A stretch of DNA of 64,000 nt from Spirochaetales bacterium (GTDB lineage Bacteria; Spirochaetota; Spirochaetia; DAHUYW01): the NCBI GenBank assembly GCA_027306915.1, contig DAHUYW010000018.1, positions 6,822-70,821 of the forward strand, read 5' to 3'. A model generated the notes under the pieces. The model saw only the letters and a list, made by a program, of their open reading frames with translations, searched no databases and was not told where the DNA came from. How positions within the stretch are numbered: position 1 is the stretch's first letter; each line of letters begins with the position of its first letter. The position numbers and the translations under genes are program-made. Below are positions 43,886-51,938 of the stretch, piece by piece.

Positions 43886-44173
43886 ATGAACCTCGAAAAG
43901 TGGCTGGCCGCTCAGGCCAACCTCGTGCGCAGGAGCCTGCTCGCCTCCGTGGGAAGCGCGATCGCCTCGGGTCTGCTTTTCATCCTCCAGTCGTAGCCGC
44001 TGGTGAGGATCGCGGAAGGGATCATCTTTCGCCGTGAAACGCTCGGGGCCGTCCTTCCCTTCGTGCGGCTCATGCTCCTTGCGATAGGCCTTCGGGCCTT
44101 CGCCGCGTGGGTCACCGAGCGCGCCGCGGCTAACGAGGCTACTTACGATGCTCCGCGCGAAGAGGAAAGGTGA
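43886..44173 (+). pseudogene. cydD: cydD remnant (N-terminal piece with internal TAG)
   Basis: A plus-strand frame starting ATG 43886 reads MNLEKWLAAQANLVRRSLLA, then ASGLLFILQS, TAG (43994-43996), PLVRIAEGIIF and LGLRAFAAWVTERAAAN-like sequence, ending at TGA 44171-44173. This follows the start of CydD, the first subunit of the thiol-exporting ABC transporter needed for cytochrome bd assembly; the TAG falls where family members have Trp in the AQAW-type motif. Homology stops after about 85 residues, where the frame runs into the 3' end of the opposite-strand gene. Nothing of the remaining 450 residues, of cydC or of cydAB is present. Confidence 0.7.
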
Positions 44174-44882
44174 GCATCGCGCCATTCCAAGCCACCACCA
44201 CGACCATCGGCAGGAGCAGGAAGATAAGCGCGAAGTACAGGAGGCTTAAGCCGTCTCGTCCGCTTACGATGCTCGGATCGGCGAGGCGCCAGACGAACGC
44301 TGCGAGACCGAGGATAAACATCGCGATCGACGTGTAGATCTTGATGCGCACCGGTGTGAGCGGGCGAAGCATGTAGTTCACCCACCACGTAATGAAGCCG
44401 GTCGGAATGACCACGAGGCAAAAGAGAAGCCCCCCGGCGAGACAGTTGACCGCTGTAATCTCGAAACCCTTGCGATCGGTGAGAAGGTAGAGAAGGGTGA
44501 AGATAGGAGCGCCGATCATGAAGACAATCGGGAAGTGCACCGTCATCGGGTGAGGATGGCGCTTGAAGAAGGGGTGGCGATTGAGGAAGGCATCGAGCCA
44601 AACGGGCAGCGCTCCGAGGAGCGCCTCTTTCCCCTCCTCGCGCACGAGAATCCCGATCTGAGGAAAGCGGCTCAAGACCTCGTCGGTATGGGGGGCATCC
44701 GCCATAGCCTCGGTAAGATCGTCGCCGGCCTTGTGGCGCTTCATGTGCATCCCGTTCCGCCACAGCCGGCTTGCGGTTACGTCGATGACCCTGTCCCCGT
44801 AGGCTACGTAGATGGGCTTGCCGCCTTCGCCGTTGAACTGCTTCAGCTCTTCGAGGGTGAACTTCCGGAGGCTCTCGGCCAA
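44139..44882 (-). CDS. Cytochrome b5-like domain plus DUF2231 membrane protein
   Basis: 247 residues. The first 75 match the small cytochrome-b5/steroid-binding fold: RKFTLEELKQFNGEGGKPIYVAYGDRVIDVTAS, with HMKRHKAGDDLTEAMADAPH, where the His would be heme or ligand contacts. Residues about 110-240 are four membrane helices of the DUF2231 type, starting HPHPMTVHFPIVFMIG. A redox role next to prenylquinone genes is likely but inferred. The start is TTG 44882, with AGGAG before it, 10 nt after the polyprenyl synthase stop. Confidence 0.8.
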   Translation of the reverse strand: MAESLRKFTLEELKQFNGEGGKPIYVAYGDRVIDVTASRLWRNGMHMKRHKAGDDLTEAMADAPHTDEVLSRFPQIGILVREEGKEALLGALPVWLDAFLNRHPFFKRHPHPMTVHFPIVFMIGAPIFTLLYLLTDRKGFEITAVNCLAGGLLFCLVVIPTGFITWWVNYMLRPLTPVRIKIYTSIAMFILGLAAFVWRLADPSIVSGRDGLSLLYFALIFLLLPMVVVVAWNGAMLTFPLRAEHRK

Positions 44883-44892
44883 CCTGCTTCTC

Positions 44893-45744
44893 CTATGGCA
44901 GATTTACGGTAGCCGACATGTCCTTCTGAACAGCCATATCGATGAAGAGATCGACGATGTCGAGCAGCTTGTCTTTGTAGATCGATGAGGGGATCACCTT
45001 CAGGGAGTCGCGGGCGCGCTCGGCCGCCTTGAAGGCGTAGTCGAGCGAGAATCCCTCGATCGAACCGGTCTCGTCGTCGACATAATCGTCGACGATTTGG
45101 TAGGCAAGTCCGACGTTTCTGCCGTACTCGCCCAGGGCCTCCACGATCTCCTCCGAGGCCCCGAAAACCTTCGCTCCGGCCTGGGTGGCGCCCGACATGA
45201 GCCCGGCGGTCTTGAGGGTGATGACGGTGAGGTAGGTGCGGAAGTCCAGGTTCTCACCAGGGTAGAGCTCGTTGATCAGCTCTCCCTGACACATCCCCGA
45301 GGTGATCTTAGTGATCGGCTCGATGATCTCCTGGCGAAGGCTGTGCGTCATGAGATAGAAGGCCTCGGTGAACAGGACATCGCCTGCAAGAAGCGCGACA
45401 TGGTTGTTGTAGATCTTGTTGAGCGTGGGAATCTCGCGCCGGAGGTCGGCATCGTCAAGAATGTCGTCATGGACGAGGCTTGCATTGTGGATGAGCTCGA
45501 TAGCAGTGGCGAGCTGAACCAGCGCGTCGTCGCTTGCCTCGTCCTCGAGGTTTGCGACCGACTTGCCGGCGAGTATCGCAAGGGCGGGACGCAGCAGCTT
45601 GCCCTTGGTCTGGAAAAGGTAATCGACAATCTTGCTGACTGTCTTGTTTTCTACGCGAATTGCGCGCCGGATGTTACGCTGAACGCGAGCGAGGTACGGC
45701 AGAATAGGCTGGTAGATCGAATCGATGGAGTTCTTCTTCTGCAT
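44893..45744 (-). CDS. Polyprenyl diphosphate synthase (trans-type)
   Basis: 283-residue enzyme building long-chain prenyl diphosphate from isopentenyl units. It has the first Asp-rich motif LVHDDILDDADLRR around residue 90, GDVLFTEAF, and the second Asp-rich motif QIVDDYVDDET near residue 215. Sequence before the first motif (KGKLLRPAL) is the expected substrate-binding region. Length is a little short of the 320 usual for octaprenyl synthases. Probably first of the operon with the cytochrome-b5/DUF2231 gene; UbiA may be co-transcribed or not because of the cydD remnant between them. Confidence 0.92.
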   Translation of the reverse strand: MQKKNSIDSIYQPILPYLARVQRNIRRAIRVENKTVSKIVDYLFQTKGKLLRPALAILAGKSVANLEDEASDDALVQLATAIELIHNASLVHDDILDDADLRREIPTLNKIYNNHVALLAGDVLFTEAFYLMTHSLRQEIIEPITKITSGMCQGELINELYPGENLDFRTYLTVITLKTAGLMSGATQAGAKVFGASEEIVEALGEYGRNVGLAYQIVDDYVDDETGSIEGFSLDYAFKAAERARDSLKVIPSSIYKDKLLDIVDLFIDMAVQKDMSATVNLP

Positions 45745-45765
45745 TCAGCTACTCTCTCGCCGCCC

Positions 45766-45794
45766 TTTATATCACAGAGTTGCAGGTAACACAA
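45766..45794 (-). promoter_or_regulatory. Promoter of the polyprenyl synthase gene
   Basis: On the minus strand TTGTGT (45789-45794), 17-base spacer, TATAAA (45766-45771), 21 nt before ATG 45744. Confidence 0.5.
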
Positions 45795-45816
45795 GCGAAT
45801 CGTTGATTTCGCGAAG

Positions 45817-45846
45817 TTGATCGCCCGGCCGATGATGACCTATAAT
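45817..45846 (+). promoter_or_regulatory. Promoter of the first two-component pair
   Basis: TTGATC (45817-45822), 18-base spacer, perfect TATAAT (45841-45846), about 70 nt before the response regulator's GTG start. Confidence 0.6.
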
Positions 45847-45915
45847 GCGCTGTCGGCGGTACTATCGGGAAAACCGTTCCAACTTCGTGGACTTCTGCCG
45901 ACAAGGAGCGGTTCA

Positions 45916-46593
45916 GTGCGACTTCTTCTCGTCGAGGACGAGCCTGGCGTTGCCCGCTTCGTCCTTCAAGGGCTCCGCGAAGCCGGATACGCCGTCGATG
46001 TGGTTGCGGAGGGTAAGGAGGGGCTTACCCATGCGCTTTCCTCGGTTTATGACGTGGTGATACTCGATATCATGCTTCCTGGGCTCTCCGGGATCGAGAT
46101 AGTGAAGCGGGTTCGCGAGCACGGAATGAAGACTCCGGTGATCCTCCTCACCGCGAGGGATGCCGTCTCCGACCGCGTCGCAGGGCTCGACGCCGGTGCC
46201 GACGACTACCTTATAAAGCCCTTCGCCTTCCCGGAGCTCCTTGCCCGTATCCGTGCCCTCCTCAGGCGCCCGCCGGTGCAGTCCGACACCGTGCTCACCT
46301 TCGACGAGCTGGAGCTGGATACCGCCCGCCATGAGGTGCGCCGCGCGGGAAAGAGCATCGAGCTATCGCCGCGCGAGTTCGCCCTCCTTGAGGTGTTCAT
46401 GCGCCACCCGCATCAGGCGCTTACGCGGGCCCAGATCATCGAACATGTGTGGAGCTTCGATTTCTCGAACGAATCCAACATCATCGACGTTTACATCGGC
46501 TACCTCAGACGCAAGATCGAGCGAGGATTCGATCGTCCCCTCATTCGGACCGTGCGGGGAGTGGGGTACAGAATGGAATCCAATGAGGCGTAA
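45916..46593 (+). CDS. OmpR-family response regulator
   Basis: 225 residues: receiver domain with acidic pocket VEDE (residues 6-9), phospho-acceptor Asp51 in VILDIMLPG and Lys in YLIKPFAF, followed by a winged-helix DNA-binding domain (LSPREFALLEVFMRHP, TVRGVGYRME). The start is GTG 45916, giving the canonical MRLLLVEDE; AAGGAG lies about nine bases upstream. The product acts on DNA after phosphorylation by the sensor kinase whose gene overlaps it. Target genes are not evident. Confidence 0.93.
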   Translation: MRLLLVEDEPGVARFVLQGLREAGYAVDVVAEGKEGLTHALSSVYDVVILDIMLPGLSGIEIVKRVREHGMKTPVILLTARDAVSDRVAGLDAGADDYLIKPFAFPELLARIRALLRRPPVQSDTVLTFDELELDTARHEVRRAGKSIELSPREFALLEVFMRHPHQALTRAQIIEHVWSFDFSNESNIIDVYIGYLRRKIERGFDRPLIRTVRGVGYRMESNEA

Positions 46594-48067
46594 GCGGCGC
46601 GCCTCCCGGCTCTCCCTTCGCATCCGGCTCACCCTCTGGTTTCTCCTCATCATCGGCGTAAGCGGCACGCTGTTCGGAGGATTTCTCTACGTAGAGCTGC
46701 GGCGAAGTCTCATCGATTCGGTCGATCTCTCGCTTCGAGCCGCGATCGCCGAGGCGGCGTCGAGCGTTGAGCGGGAGCGTGATCGAACTCGTTTCCACGA
46801 TCGTGACGAGATGAGGTTCGCGATCGGCGGGCGGGATTCTTCGGAGTTTGCCGTTCGCCTGCTTAGTCCGGAGGGCCGCTTCCAGGACGGGATCGGCGCC
46901 TACACGACGGGACCCGACTGGCCGCCGCTCGTCGAGGGGATCGTCACCATCGGCGGAAACGCAGGGGCCTGGCGTGTCATGACCGAGCCGATGCGCAGCG
47001 AGAGTCGTGCCGTGGTCGGATGGCTTCAGGCAGGTGAAAGCCTCCGCTTCGTGTCCGCTACCTTGAGCCGCCTTCAGGAGGTTCTTTTTCTGGCGATTCC
47101 GCTTATGCTTGTTGTTGCCGCGGCGGGTGGCATCTTCCTCGTCAACGAGGCCTTGAAGCCGATCATTCGCATGAGCGCGACCGCCCGAGGAATCAGCGCC
47201 ACGGACCTCTCACGGCGCATCGGCTATTCCGGGGCGCGCGATGAAATGAGCGAGCTGGCGGAGACCTTCGACCGCATGCTCGACCGCCTGCAGGAGAGCT
47301 TCGAGCAGGAGCGGCGCTTTACCGCTGATGCCTCGCATGAGCTGCGCACGCCCCTTGCGGTGCTGCGCGGTCAAATCGACGTGGCCTTGAGCCGTCCCCG
47401 CGGGACCGAGCACTATCGATCGACGCTCAAATCCATGGGTGAGGAGGTCGACAGGCTCATCCGCCTCGCAAGCGACCTGCTCTATCTCGCCCGCCTGGAC
47501 GTCGACCACGCCCACATGCATCCCATCCGCGTGAACCTGAGCGATCTCGTCGCAGCGACTGCCGAGCAGTTCTCCGGCCTCACCGGCGCGCGCTCGCAGC
47601 GCCTCACGATGGAGATCGAGCCCGCGACCCACGTACAGGGAGACATCGATCTCCTCATCCGCTTGCTCATGAACCTTCTCGACAACGCCGTCAAATACAC
47701 CCCCGAAGGCGGAACGATCGGGGTGCGCGTGCGCCGCGACCCCTCTGTCGAGCGCCCGGATGTCGAGCTGGCGATAACGAATAGCGGCCCGGGTATCCCC
47801 AGCGACGATCTCGCCAAGGTCTTCGACCGCTTCTACCGGGTCGCAACGGATCGGGCACGCGCGACCGGCGGGTCGGGGCTCGGGCTGGCGATCGCGCGCG
47901 AGATCGCGAGGGCGCACGGGGGATCGCTCATCGTAGCGAGCGGGCCTGCCGGAGCTGCGGTAGGCGAGAGGAAGGCAGCCGACGTGAGCTCTCGTCAGAG
48001 TCCGGAAGACGGGGGGAGACTGACCACCTTCACGTTACGGCTGCCCAGCTTGGATGGCGGGGACTAG
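46583..48067 (+). CDS. Sensor histidine kinase (partner of the 45916 regulator)
   Basis: 494-residue membrane kinase: helix 1 at residues 14-35, a periplasmic loop of about 130 residues, helix 2 at about 168-190, a HAMP linker, the H-box FTADASHELRTPLA with phospho-His252, then the ATPase domain with N-box LLMNLLDNAVKYT, the G-boxes SGPGIPSDDLAKVFDRFYR and GGSGLGLAIA. A C-terminal insert of about 25 residues separates the last strands. ATG 46583 lies within the end of the regulator gene (11-nt overlap). Confidence 0.93.
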   Translation: MRRKRRASRLSLRIRLTLWFLLIIGVSGTLFGGFLYVELRRSLIDSVDLSLRAAIAEAASSVERERDRTRFHDRDEMRFAIGGRDSSEFAVRLLSPEGRFQDGIGAYTTGPDWPPLVEGIVTIGGNAGAWRVMTEPMRSESRAVVGWLQAGESLRFVSATLSRLQEVLFLAIPLMLVVAAAGGIFLVNEALKPIIRMSATARGISATDLSRRIGYSGARDEMSELAETFDRMLDRLQESFEQERRFTADASHELRTPLAVLRGQIDVALSRPRGTEHYRSTLKSMGEEVDRLIRLASDLLYLARLDVDHAHMHPIRVNLSDLVAATAEQFSGLTGARSQRLTMEIEPATHVQGDIDLLIRLLMNLLDNAVKYTPEGGTIGVRVRRDPSVERPDVELAITNSGPGIPSDDLAKVFDRFYRVATDRARATGGSGLGLAIAREIARAHGGSLIVASGPAGAAVGERKAADVSSRQSPEDGGRLTTFTLRLPSLDGGD

Positions 48068-48103
48068 TTCTTGAAAGACGGCGAGAATATCGCTTGGCTG
48101 AAG

Positions 48104-48121
48104 GACGCGGTGGTCCGCGTC
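48104..48121 (+). terminator. Hairpin after the sensor kinase gene
   Basis: Stem GACGCGG (48104-48110) and CCGCGTC (48115-48121) with loop TGGT, 36 nt beyond the kinase stop and before the convergent glutaredoxin gene. No T-run. Confidence 0.45.
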
Positions 48122-48172
48122 GTCGAGCTGCATCCCCTCCCCGCTATGCTTCGTCATGCAGCGGTTGAAGCT

Positions 48173-48439
48173 TCATCGTCCGTCCTCTTGGCCGCGTATG
48201 CCAAGCATCTGATTGATCTTCGGCCGGTCGAAACCGACGATAGGACGGTTGTTAATGAGAATGACCGGCACTCCCATCTGGCCTGTCCGCCTCATGATGT
48301 CCTCGGCTGCGCGCTGGTCGCGAGCGACGTCGACCTCGGTATACCTCACCCCTTTCTGGTTGAAATACTGCTTTGCTGCCCTGCAGAAGCTGCAGGTCGG
48401 CGTCGTAAAGATGACGACCTTCGGTTGCGGTGTGTTCAT
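48173..48439 (-). CDS. Glutaredoxin-like thiol protein
   Basis: 88-residue thioredoxin-fold protein with the active site TTPTCSFCRAAK (Cys-Ser-Phe-Cys, residues 16-19), the cis-proline in MGVPVILIN and the following GFDRPKINQML. It resembles the YruB/NrdH-type glutaredoxins that reduce disulfides or ribonucleotide reductase. ATG 48439 has AGGAGAGG upstream. Single-gene unit with its own strong promoter. Confidence 0.88.
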   Translation of the reverse strand: MNTPQPKVVIFTTPTCSFCRAAKQYFNQKGVRYTEVDVARDQRAAEDIMRRTGQMGVPVILINNRPIVGFDRPKINQMLGIRGQEDGR

Positions 48440-48456
48440 ATCCTCTCCTATATATG

Positions 48457-48485
48457 ATTATACGCATATAGCTGCCCTCTGGCAA
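48457..48485 (-). promoter_or_regulatory. Promoter of the glutaredoxin gene, AT-rich and partly palindromic
   Basis: On the minus strand TTGCCA (48480-48485), 17-base spacer, perfect TATAAT (48457-48462). The -10 box sits between CTATAT and ATATAG half-sites, a possible operator. The pocket is much richer in A and T than the surroundings. Confidence 0.6.
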
Positions 48486-48493
48486 GAGAAAAG

Positions 48494-49384
48494 TCACGTG
48501 GATGAGGCACCAGGAAACAGGAGGCGAAACTCCTCGGGCAGCGGGGAGCAGATGGAAAGAGGCCTCCCATCATGCGGGTGGGAAAGCACCAGGCTCGCGG
48601 CATGGAGGTAGAGCCGATCGGCCGGTCGGCTGGCGTCATCGGGGAGTCTCGGCCCGCCCCGGCCGAGCGGCCCGTAGAGACGGTCGCCGAGGATAGGAAG
48701 CCCGAGAGCGGCAAGATGCGCGCGCACCTGGTGGCGAAACCCTTGCGTGATCAGCGCGCGGACCAGGAGCAACCCACCGCGCTCGTCGAGGAGCTCGATG
48801 TCGGTTGCGTAGCAGCGGTCGGTGCTCTCTGGAGGAGGATGGCTTCGGCCGCCCTCCGCGGCGCCCTTCCGAGGCTGGCCAAATCGCGGGAGCGGCGCGG
48901 CTGGCGTCCCCGGCTCGGCGGCCTCCCCCCCTACCCGCGCGTCGACCAGCCGCACCCGCCGCCGACCAGGGCCAAAGGGGGCGAAGCGGCTCTCGATGCG
49001 TAGGCGGCCGCCGGCAGGCAGTCGAGGCGGCCGCAGGAGACCGGCTTGCCCACTATCTTCGGAGAGCCCTTCCGGTGAGGCCCGCTTGCACGCTGCAAGG
49101 TACCCCTTCTCGACCCCATTGGCCTCGAATGAGGCGCGCAGCCTGCAAAAGCTCTCGGAGGTGCGAGCGATGAGCACCAGCCCCGAGGTGTCACGATCGA
49201 GGCGATGGAGGAGCCCGGGCTCGATCGCCTTGATTCCCGGTAGCTTCCCTATCTCCGGGTGGAGCGCGATCACGGCATCAAGCAGAGTCTCTGCCTCACC
49301 CGCCCGAAGCGGCGCCGTGTGCACCCCCGGAGGCTTCTCGACGGCAAGGAGGTAGGGATCTTCGTAGCGGATGATCAGCCGCAT
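48494..49384 (-). CDS. RluA-family pseudouridine synthase
   Basis: 296 residues with the RluA signature PGLLHRLDRDTSGLVLIAR (catalytic Asp63 in HRLD), YLAACKR and the late RALITQGFRHQVRAHLA-LGLPILGDRLYG block. The N-terminal IIRYEDPYLLAVEKPPGV strand is typical. An insertion of about 60 residues in the middle, Pro/Arg-rich, interrupts the strand order and is unusual. The RNA target is unknown. I place the start at ATG 49384, where the family begins; the frame extends upstream without homology. Confidence 0.88.
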   Translation of the reverse strand: MRLIIRYEDPYLLAVEKPPGVHTAPLRAGEAETLLDAVIALHPEIGKLPGIKAIEPGLLHRLDRDTSGLVLIARTSESFCRLRASFEANGVEKGYLAACKRASPEGLSEDSGQAGLLRPPRLPAGGRLRIESRFAPFGPGRRRVRLVDARVGGEAAEPGTPAAPLPRFGQPRKGAAEGGRSHPPPESTDRCYATDIELLDERGGLLLVRALITQGFRHQVRAHLAALGLPILGDRLYGPLGRGGPRLPDDASRPADRLYLHAASLVLSHPHDGRPLSICSPLPEEFRLLFPGASST

Positions 49385-49415
49385 CTCGACGCCGCCCCTT
49401 GAGGTGGGCACGCAG

Positions 49416-50105
49416 TCAGCCCGCAGGGATGGCGAGCCGCCGCTTCCAGGACTCGACCCGCCCGCTTTCAAGCCGCCGCGCGGAAAGCTCGCGCATCCCG
49501 GGGGAGAGAGCCGTGAGCTGCGCCATGCCAGAAAGCTCCGAAGGATCAAGGGGATTGAGGAAGAGGACGGCGAGAATCCGGGCAAGCGGCCAGGACGGAT
49601 GAGGGCGATCGAACAGGCGAAGCTCGTCGCCCTCCTCGACGCGTCCCTCCTCGAGCACCCGATAGAACCACCCCGTGCGGCCCGTCTCCTGAATCTTCAC
49701 GGCGAGCTCACTGACCCCCGCTCGGTGGGCGGGCTTCCAGCAGGGCTGGCGCGGCTCGGAGACTTCGAGCAGCGCCCCGCCGACTCGATAGATGTCTCCG
49801 ACACAGACCGTTGCCTCCGTCATGCCGCGGGTCGAGAAGTTCTCCCCGAAGAAACCGGGCAATGCGAAAAGCTCACGCCGCTCCGGATACTCCGCCTGCC
49901 AGGCGGGATAGTGGTCGAAGGCATAGTGATGGACGGCCCGCTCAGGACCGCCATGATGGACAGGATCGCCATGGCTGTCGCCTTCCAGACCCTGAATCGT
50001 CACGCTGAGCGGTCCGACCGCGGGTCGCTTGCGAATCGCGCTGGGTTGGCCGCCGGGGCCAAACGACTCCTCCCTCCCGACGAATACCGCATCAAGCTGA
50101 ACCAT
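49416..50105 (-). CDS. MOSC-domain protein (YiiM-like)
   Basis: 229 residues with the MOSC core GLEGDSHGDPVHHGGPERAVHHY and the single conserved cysteine in EPRQPCWKPA, as in YiiM-type proteins that bind molybdenum cofactor and reduce N-hydroxylated compounds. The last 50 residues form a second small helical domain. ATG 50105. No molybdenum-cofactor biosynthesis gene is in view. Confidence 0.85.
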   Translation of the reverse strand: MVQLDAVFVGREESFGPGGQPSAIRKRPAVGPLSVTIQGLEGDSHGDPVHHGGPERAVHHYAFDHYPAWQAEYPERRELFALPGFFGENFSTRGMTEATVCVGDIYRVGGALLEVSEPRQPCWKPAHRAGVSELAVKIQETGRTGWFYRVLEEGRVEEGDELRLFDRPHPSWPLARILAVLFLNPLDPSELSGMAQLTALSPGMRELSARRLESGRVESWKRRLAIPAG

Positions 50106-50171
50106 GCCTCATCATACGACTCCGCGCGCCTGCTGTCACCACTCGCCACCGGCGCCAAGTCTCTCGACCAC

Positions 50172-50201
50172 TTGCAGTGGGCGACCCCGCCGGGCTACCC
50201 T
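50172..50201 (+). promoter_or_regulatory. Candidate promoter in front of the XPB-type helicase
   Basis: TTGCAG (50172-50177), 18-base spacer, TACCCT (50196-50201), nine bases before ATG 50211. There is no Shine-Dalgarno sequence, so the transcript would be nearly leaderless. Confidence 0.35.
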
Positions 50202-50210
50202 AGCCCTCTT

Positions 50211-51881
50211 ATGGCATCCGAAGAGTCCCCGCGTCCTCTCGTCGTGCAAAGCGACAGCACTCTCCTTCTCGACGTCCACGCCGCGGGTTTTGACGCCGCG
50301 CGAGCGAGCATATCGGCGTTCGCCGAGCTCGAGAAGAGCCCCGAGCACTTTCACACCTATCGGATAAGCCCGCTCTCGTTGTGGAACGCTGCCTCTGCCG
50401 GCCTTGCAGCGGAGGAGGTGATTCGACGCCTTCGAGAATGGTCGCGCTTCCCGGTGCCGGAGAACATCCTCTTCACGATCCGCGACACCATCTCCCGGTT
50501 CGGCAAGCTCATCCTCTTTCCTACCGACGACAGCGATCGCCTCTTCCTGAGCGTCGAGGATGCCGCCATCTACGCGGAGCTCTCGAGCCAGAAGCGTCTT
50601 TCCTCGCTCCTCGTTCCCAATTCGCGCGGTTTCTATCTTCGCCTCGTCGATCGCGGGATCGTCAAGCTCGAGCTCACCCGGCTCGGTTATCCGGTCAAGG
50701 ATCAGGCCCCCCTTGCGCGGGGCGAGCCGGTCGAGTTCACCCTCCGCGCCCGCACTGCGAGCGGCTTCCTCTTCGCAGTCCGCGACTACCAGAGGGAAGC
50801 CGCCTCGGCCTTTGCCGGCGACGGCGAGGCGGGCAGCGGATTCGGGACGATAGTTCTTCCCTGCGGAGCCGGAAAGACCATCGTCGGCATGGCCATCATG
50901 GATCTTCTCAAAACAAGCACCCTCATCCTCTCGACCAACGTCGCGGCGGTGCACCAATGGATCGATGAGCTGCTCGACAAGACCACTCTCACGCGAGACG
51001 AGATCGGCGAGTACACAGGCGACAAGAAGGATCTGAAGCCTGTCACGATCGGAACCTATCAGATACTCACCTGGAGACCGGCGAAAGAGGGCGATTTCCC
51101 GCACTTCCGAATCTTTCGGGAGAGGAATTGGGGGCTCATCATCTATGACGAGGTCCACCTCCTCCCCGCTCCCGTCTTTCGAGTCACCGCCGAAATCCAG
51201 GCGGTGCGCCGGCTCGGGCTCACCGCCACGCTCGTACGCGAGGATGGCCGAGAAGAGGACGTCTTCTCGCTCGTCGGCCCCAAGCGCTACGACGTTCCCT
51301 GGAAGGAGATGGAGGCGAAAGGCTGGATAGCCGAGGCGAACTGTTACGAGATCCGCGTCGACCTTCCCCAAGACCTGCGTGTCCCCTACGCTACCGCCGA
51401 CAAGCGGCAGAAGTTCCGGATCGCCGCGGAAAATCCGATCAAGGTCGAGATCACCAAAGAGCTCATCGAGAATCACCCTGAGGATTCCATCATGGTGATC
51501 GGCCAGTACCTCGCGCAGCTCGGCGACATCGCGAGGGCGACCGGGGCGCCGATCATCACCGGTCAGACGCCGAACGCGCAGCGCGAGGAGATCTACGCCG
51601 ATTTCCGTTCCGGGAAGGTGCGGGTCATCGTTGTATCGAAGGTTGCCAACTTCGCGATCGATCTTCCCGACGCCTCCGTCGCTATCCAGGTCTCGGGGAC
51701 CTTCGGCTCGCGCCAGGAGGAGGCCCAGCGGCTTGGAAGGATCCTCCGCCCCAAGGAGCGCAACTCCTATTTCTATTCGATCGTCTCGCGCTACACCACC
51801 GAGGAGGAGTTCTCTGCCAACCGGCAGAAGTTTCTCACCGAGCAGGGCTACAAGTACCACATCGAGCTCTGGAACGAGTAG
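50211..51881 (+). CDS. XPB/ERCC3-type DNA repair helicase
   Basis: 556-residue superfamily 2 helicase, homologous to eukaryotic XPB and its bacterial relatives (one is known in Treponema). The N-terminal 180 residues are a damage-recognition-like region; then Walker A PCGAGKTIVG (residues 217-226), DEVH box (313-316), GLTATL, and in the second RecA domain QRLGRILRP. Known bacterial homologues unwind DNA 3' to 5' and help repair, but the exact role in bacteria is unsettled. ATG 50211 is taken as start because the frame upstream is antisense to the MOSC gene. Confidence 0.92.
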   Translation: MASEESPRPLVVQSDSTLLLDVHAAGFDAARASISAFAELEKSPEHFHTYRISPLSLWNAASAGLAAEEVIRRLREWSRFPVPENILFTIRDTISRFGKLILFPTDDSDRLFLSVEDAAIYAELSSQKRLSSLLVPNSRGFYLRLVDRGIVKLELTRLGYPVKDQAPLARGEPVEFTLRARTASGFLFAVRDYQREAASAFAGDGEAGSGFGTIVLPCGAGKTIVGMAIMDLLKTSTLILSTNVAAVHQWIDELLDKTTLTRDEIGEYTGDKKDLKPVTIGTYQILTWRPAKEGDFPHFRIFRERNWGLIIYDEVHLLPAPVFRVTAEIQAVRRLGLTATLVREDGREEDVFSLVGPKRYDVPWKEMEAKGWIAEANCYEIRVDLPQDLRVPYATADKRQKFRIAAENPIKVEITKELIENHPEDSIMVIGQYLAQLGDIARATGAPIITGQTPNAQREEIYADFRSGKVRVIVVSKVANFAIDLPDASVAIQVSGTFGSRQEEAQRLGRILRPKERNSYFYSIVSRYTTEEEFSANRQKFLTEQGYKYHIELWNE

Positions 51882-51938
51882 AGGCTTGCGCCCGCCGCCG
51901 ATAAGGGGTACCCTAGTTGCTCCCTGCACGGATGGCGC

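Noticed and set aside
10498..43996. Reassignment of TAG to an amino acid in this organism.
   Set aside because: Many intact genes with well-placed neighbours end in TAG, including tsf, frr, cdsA, rseP, dnaB and rpsR, so TAG works as a stop codon here.
49371..50210. In-frame extension of the helicase gene upstream across the MOSC gene.
   Set aside because: That stretch is antisense to a clear MOSC-domain protein; the helicase's own N-terminal domain begins at 50211.
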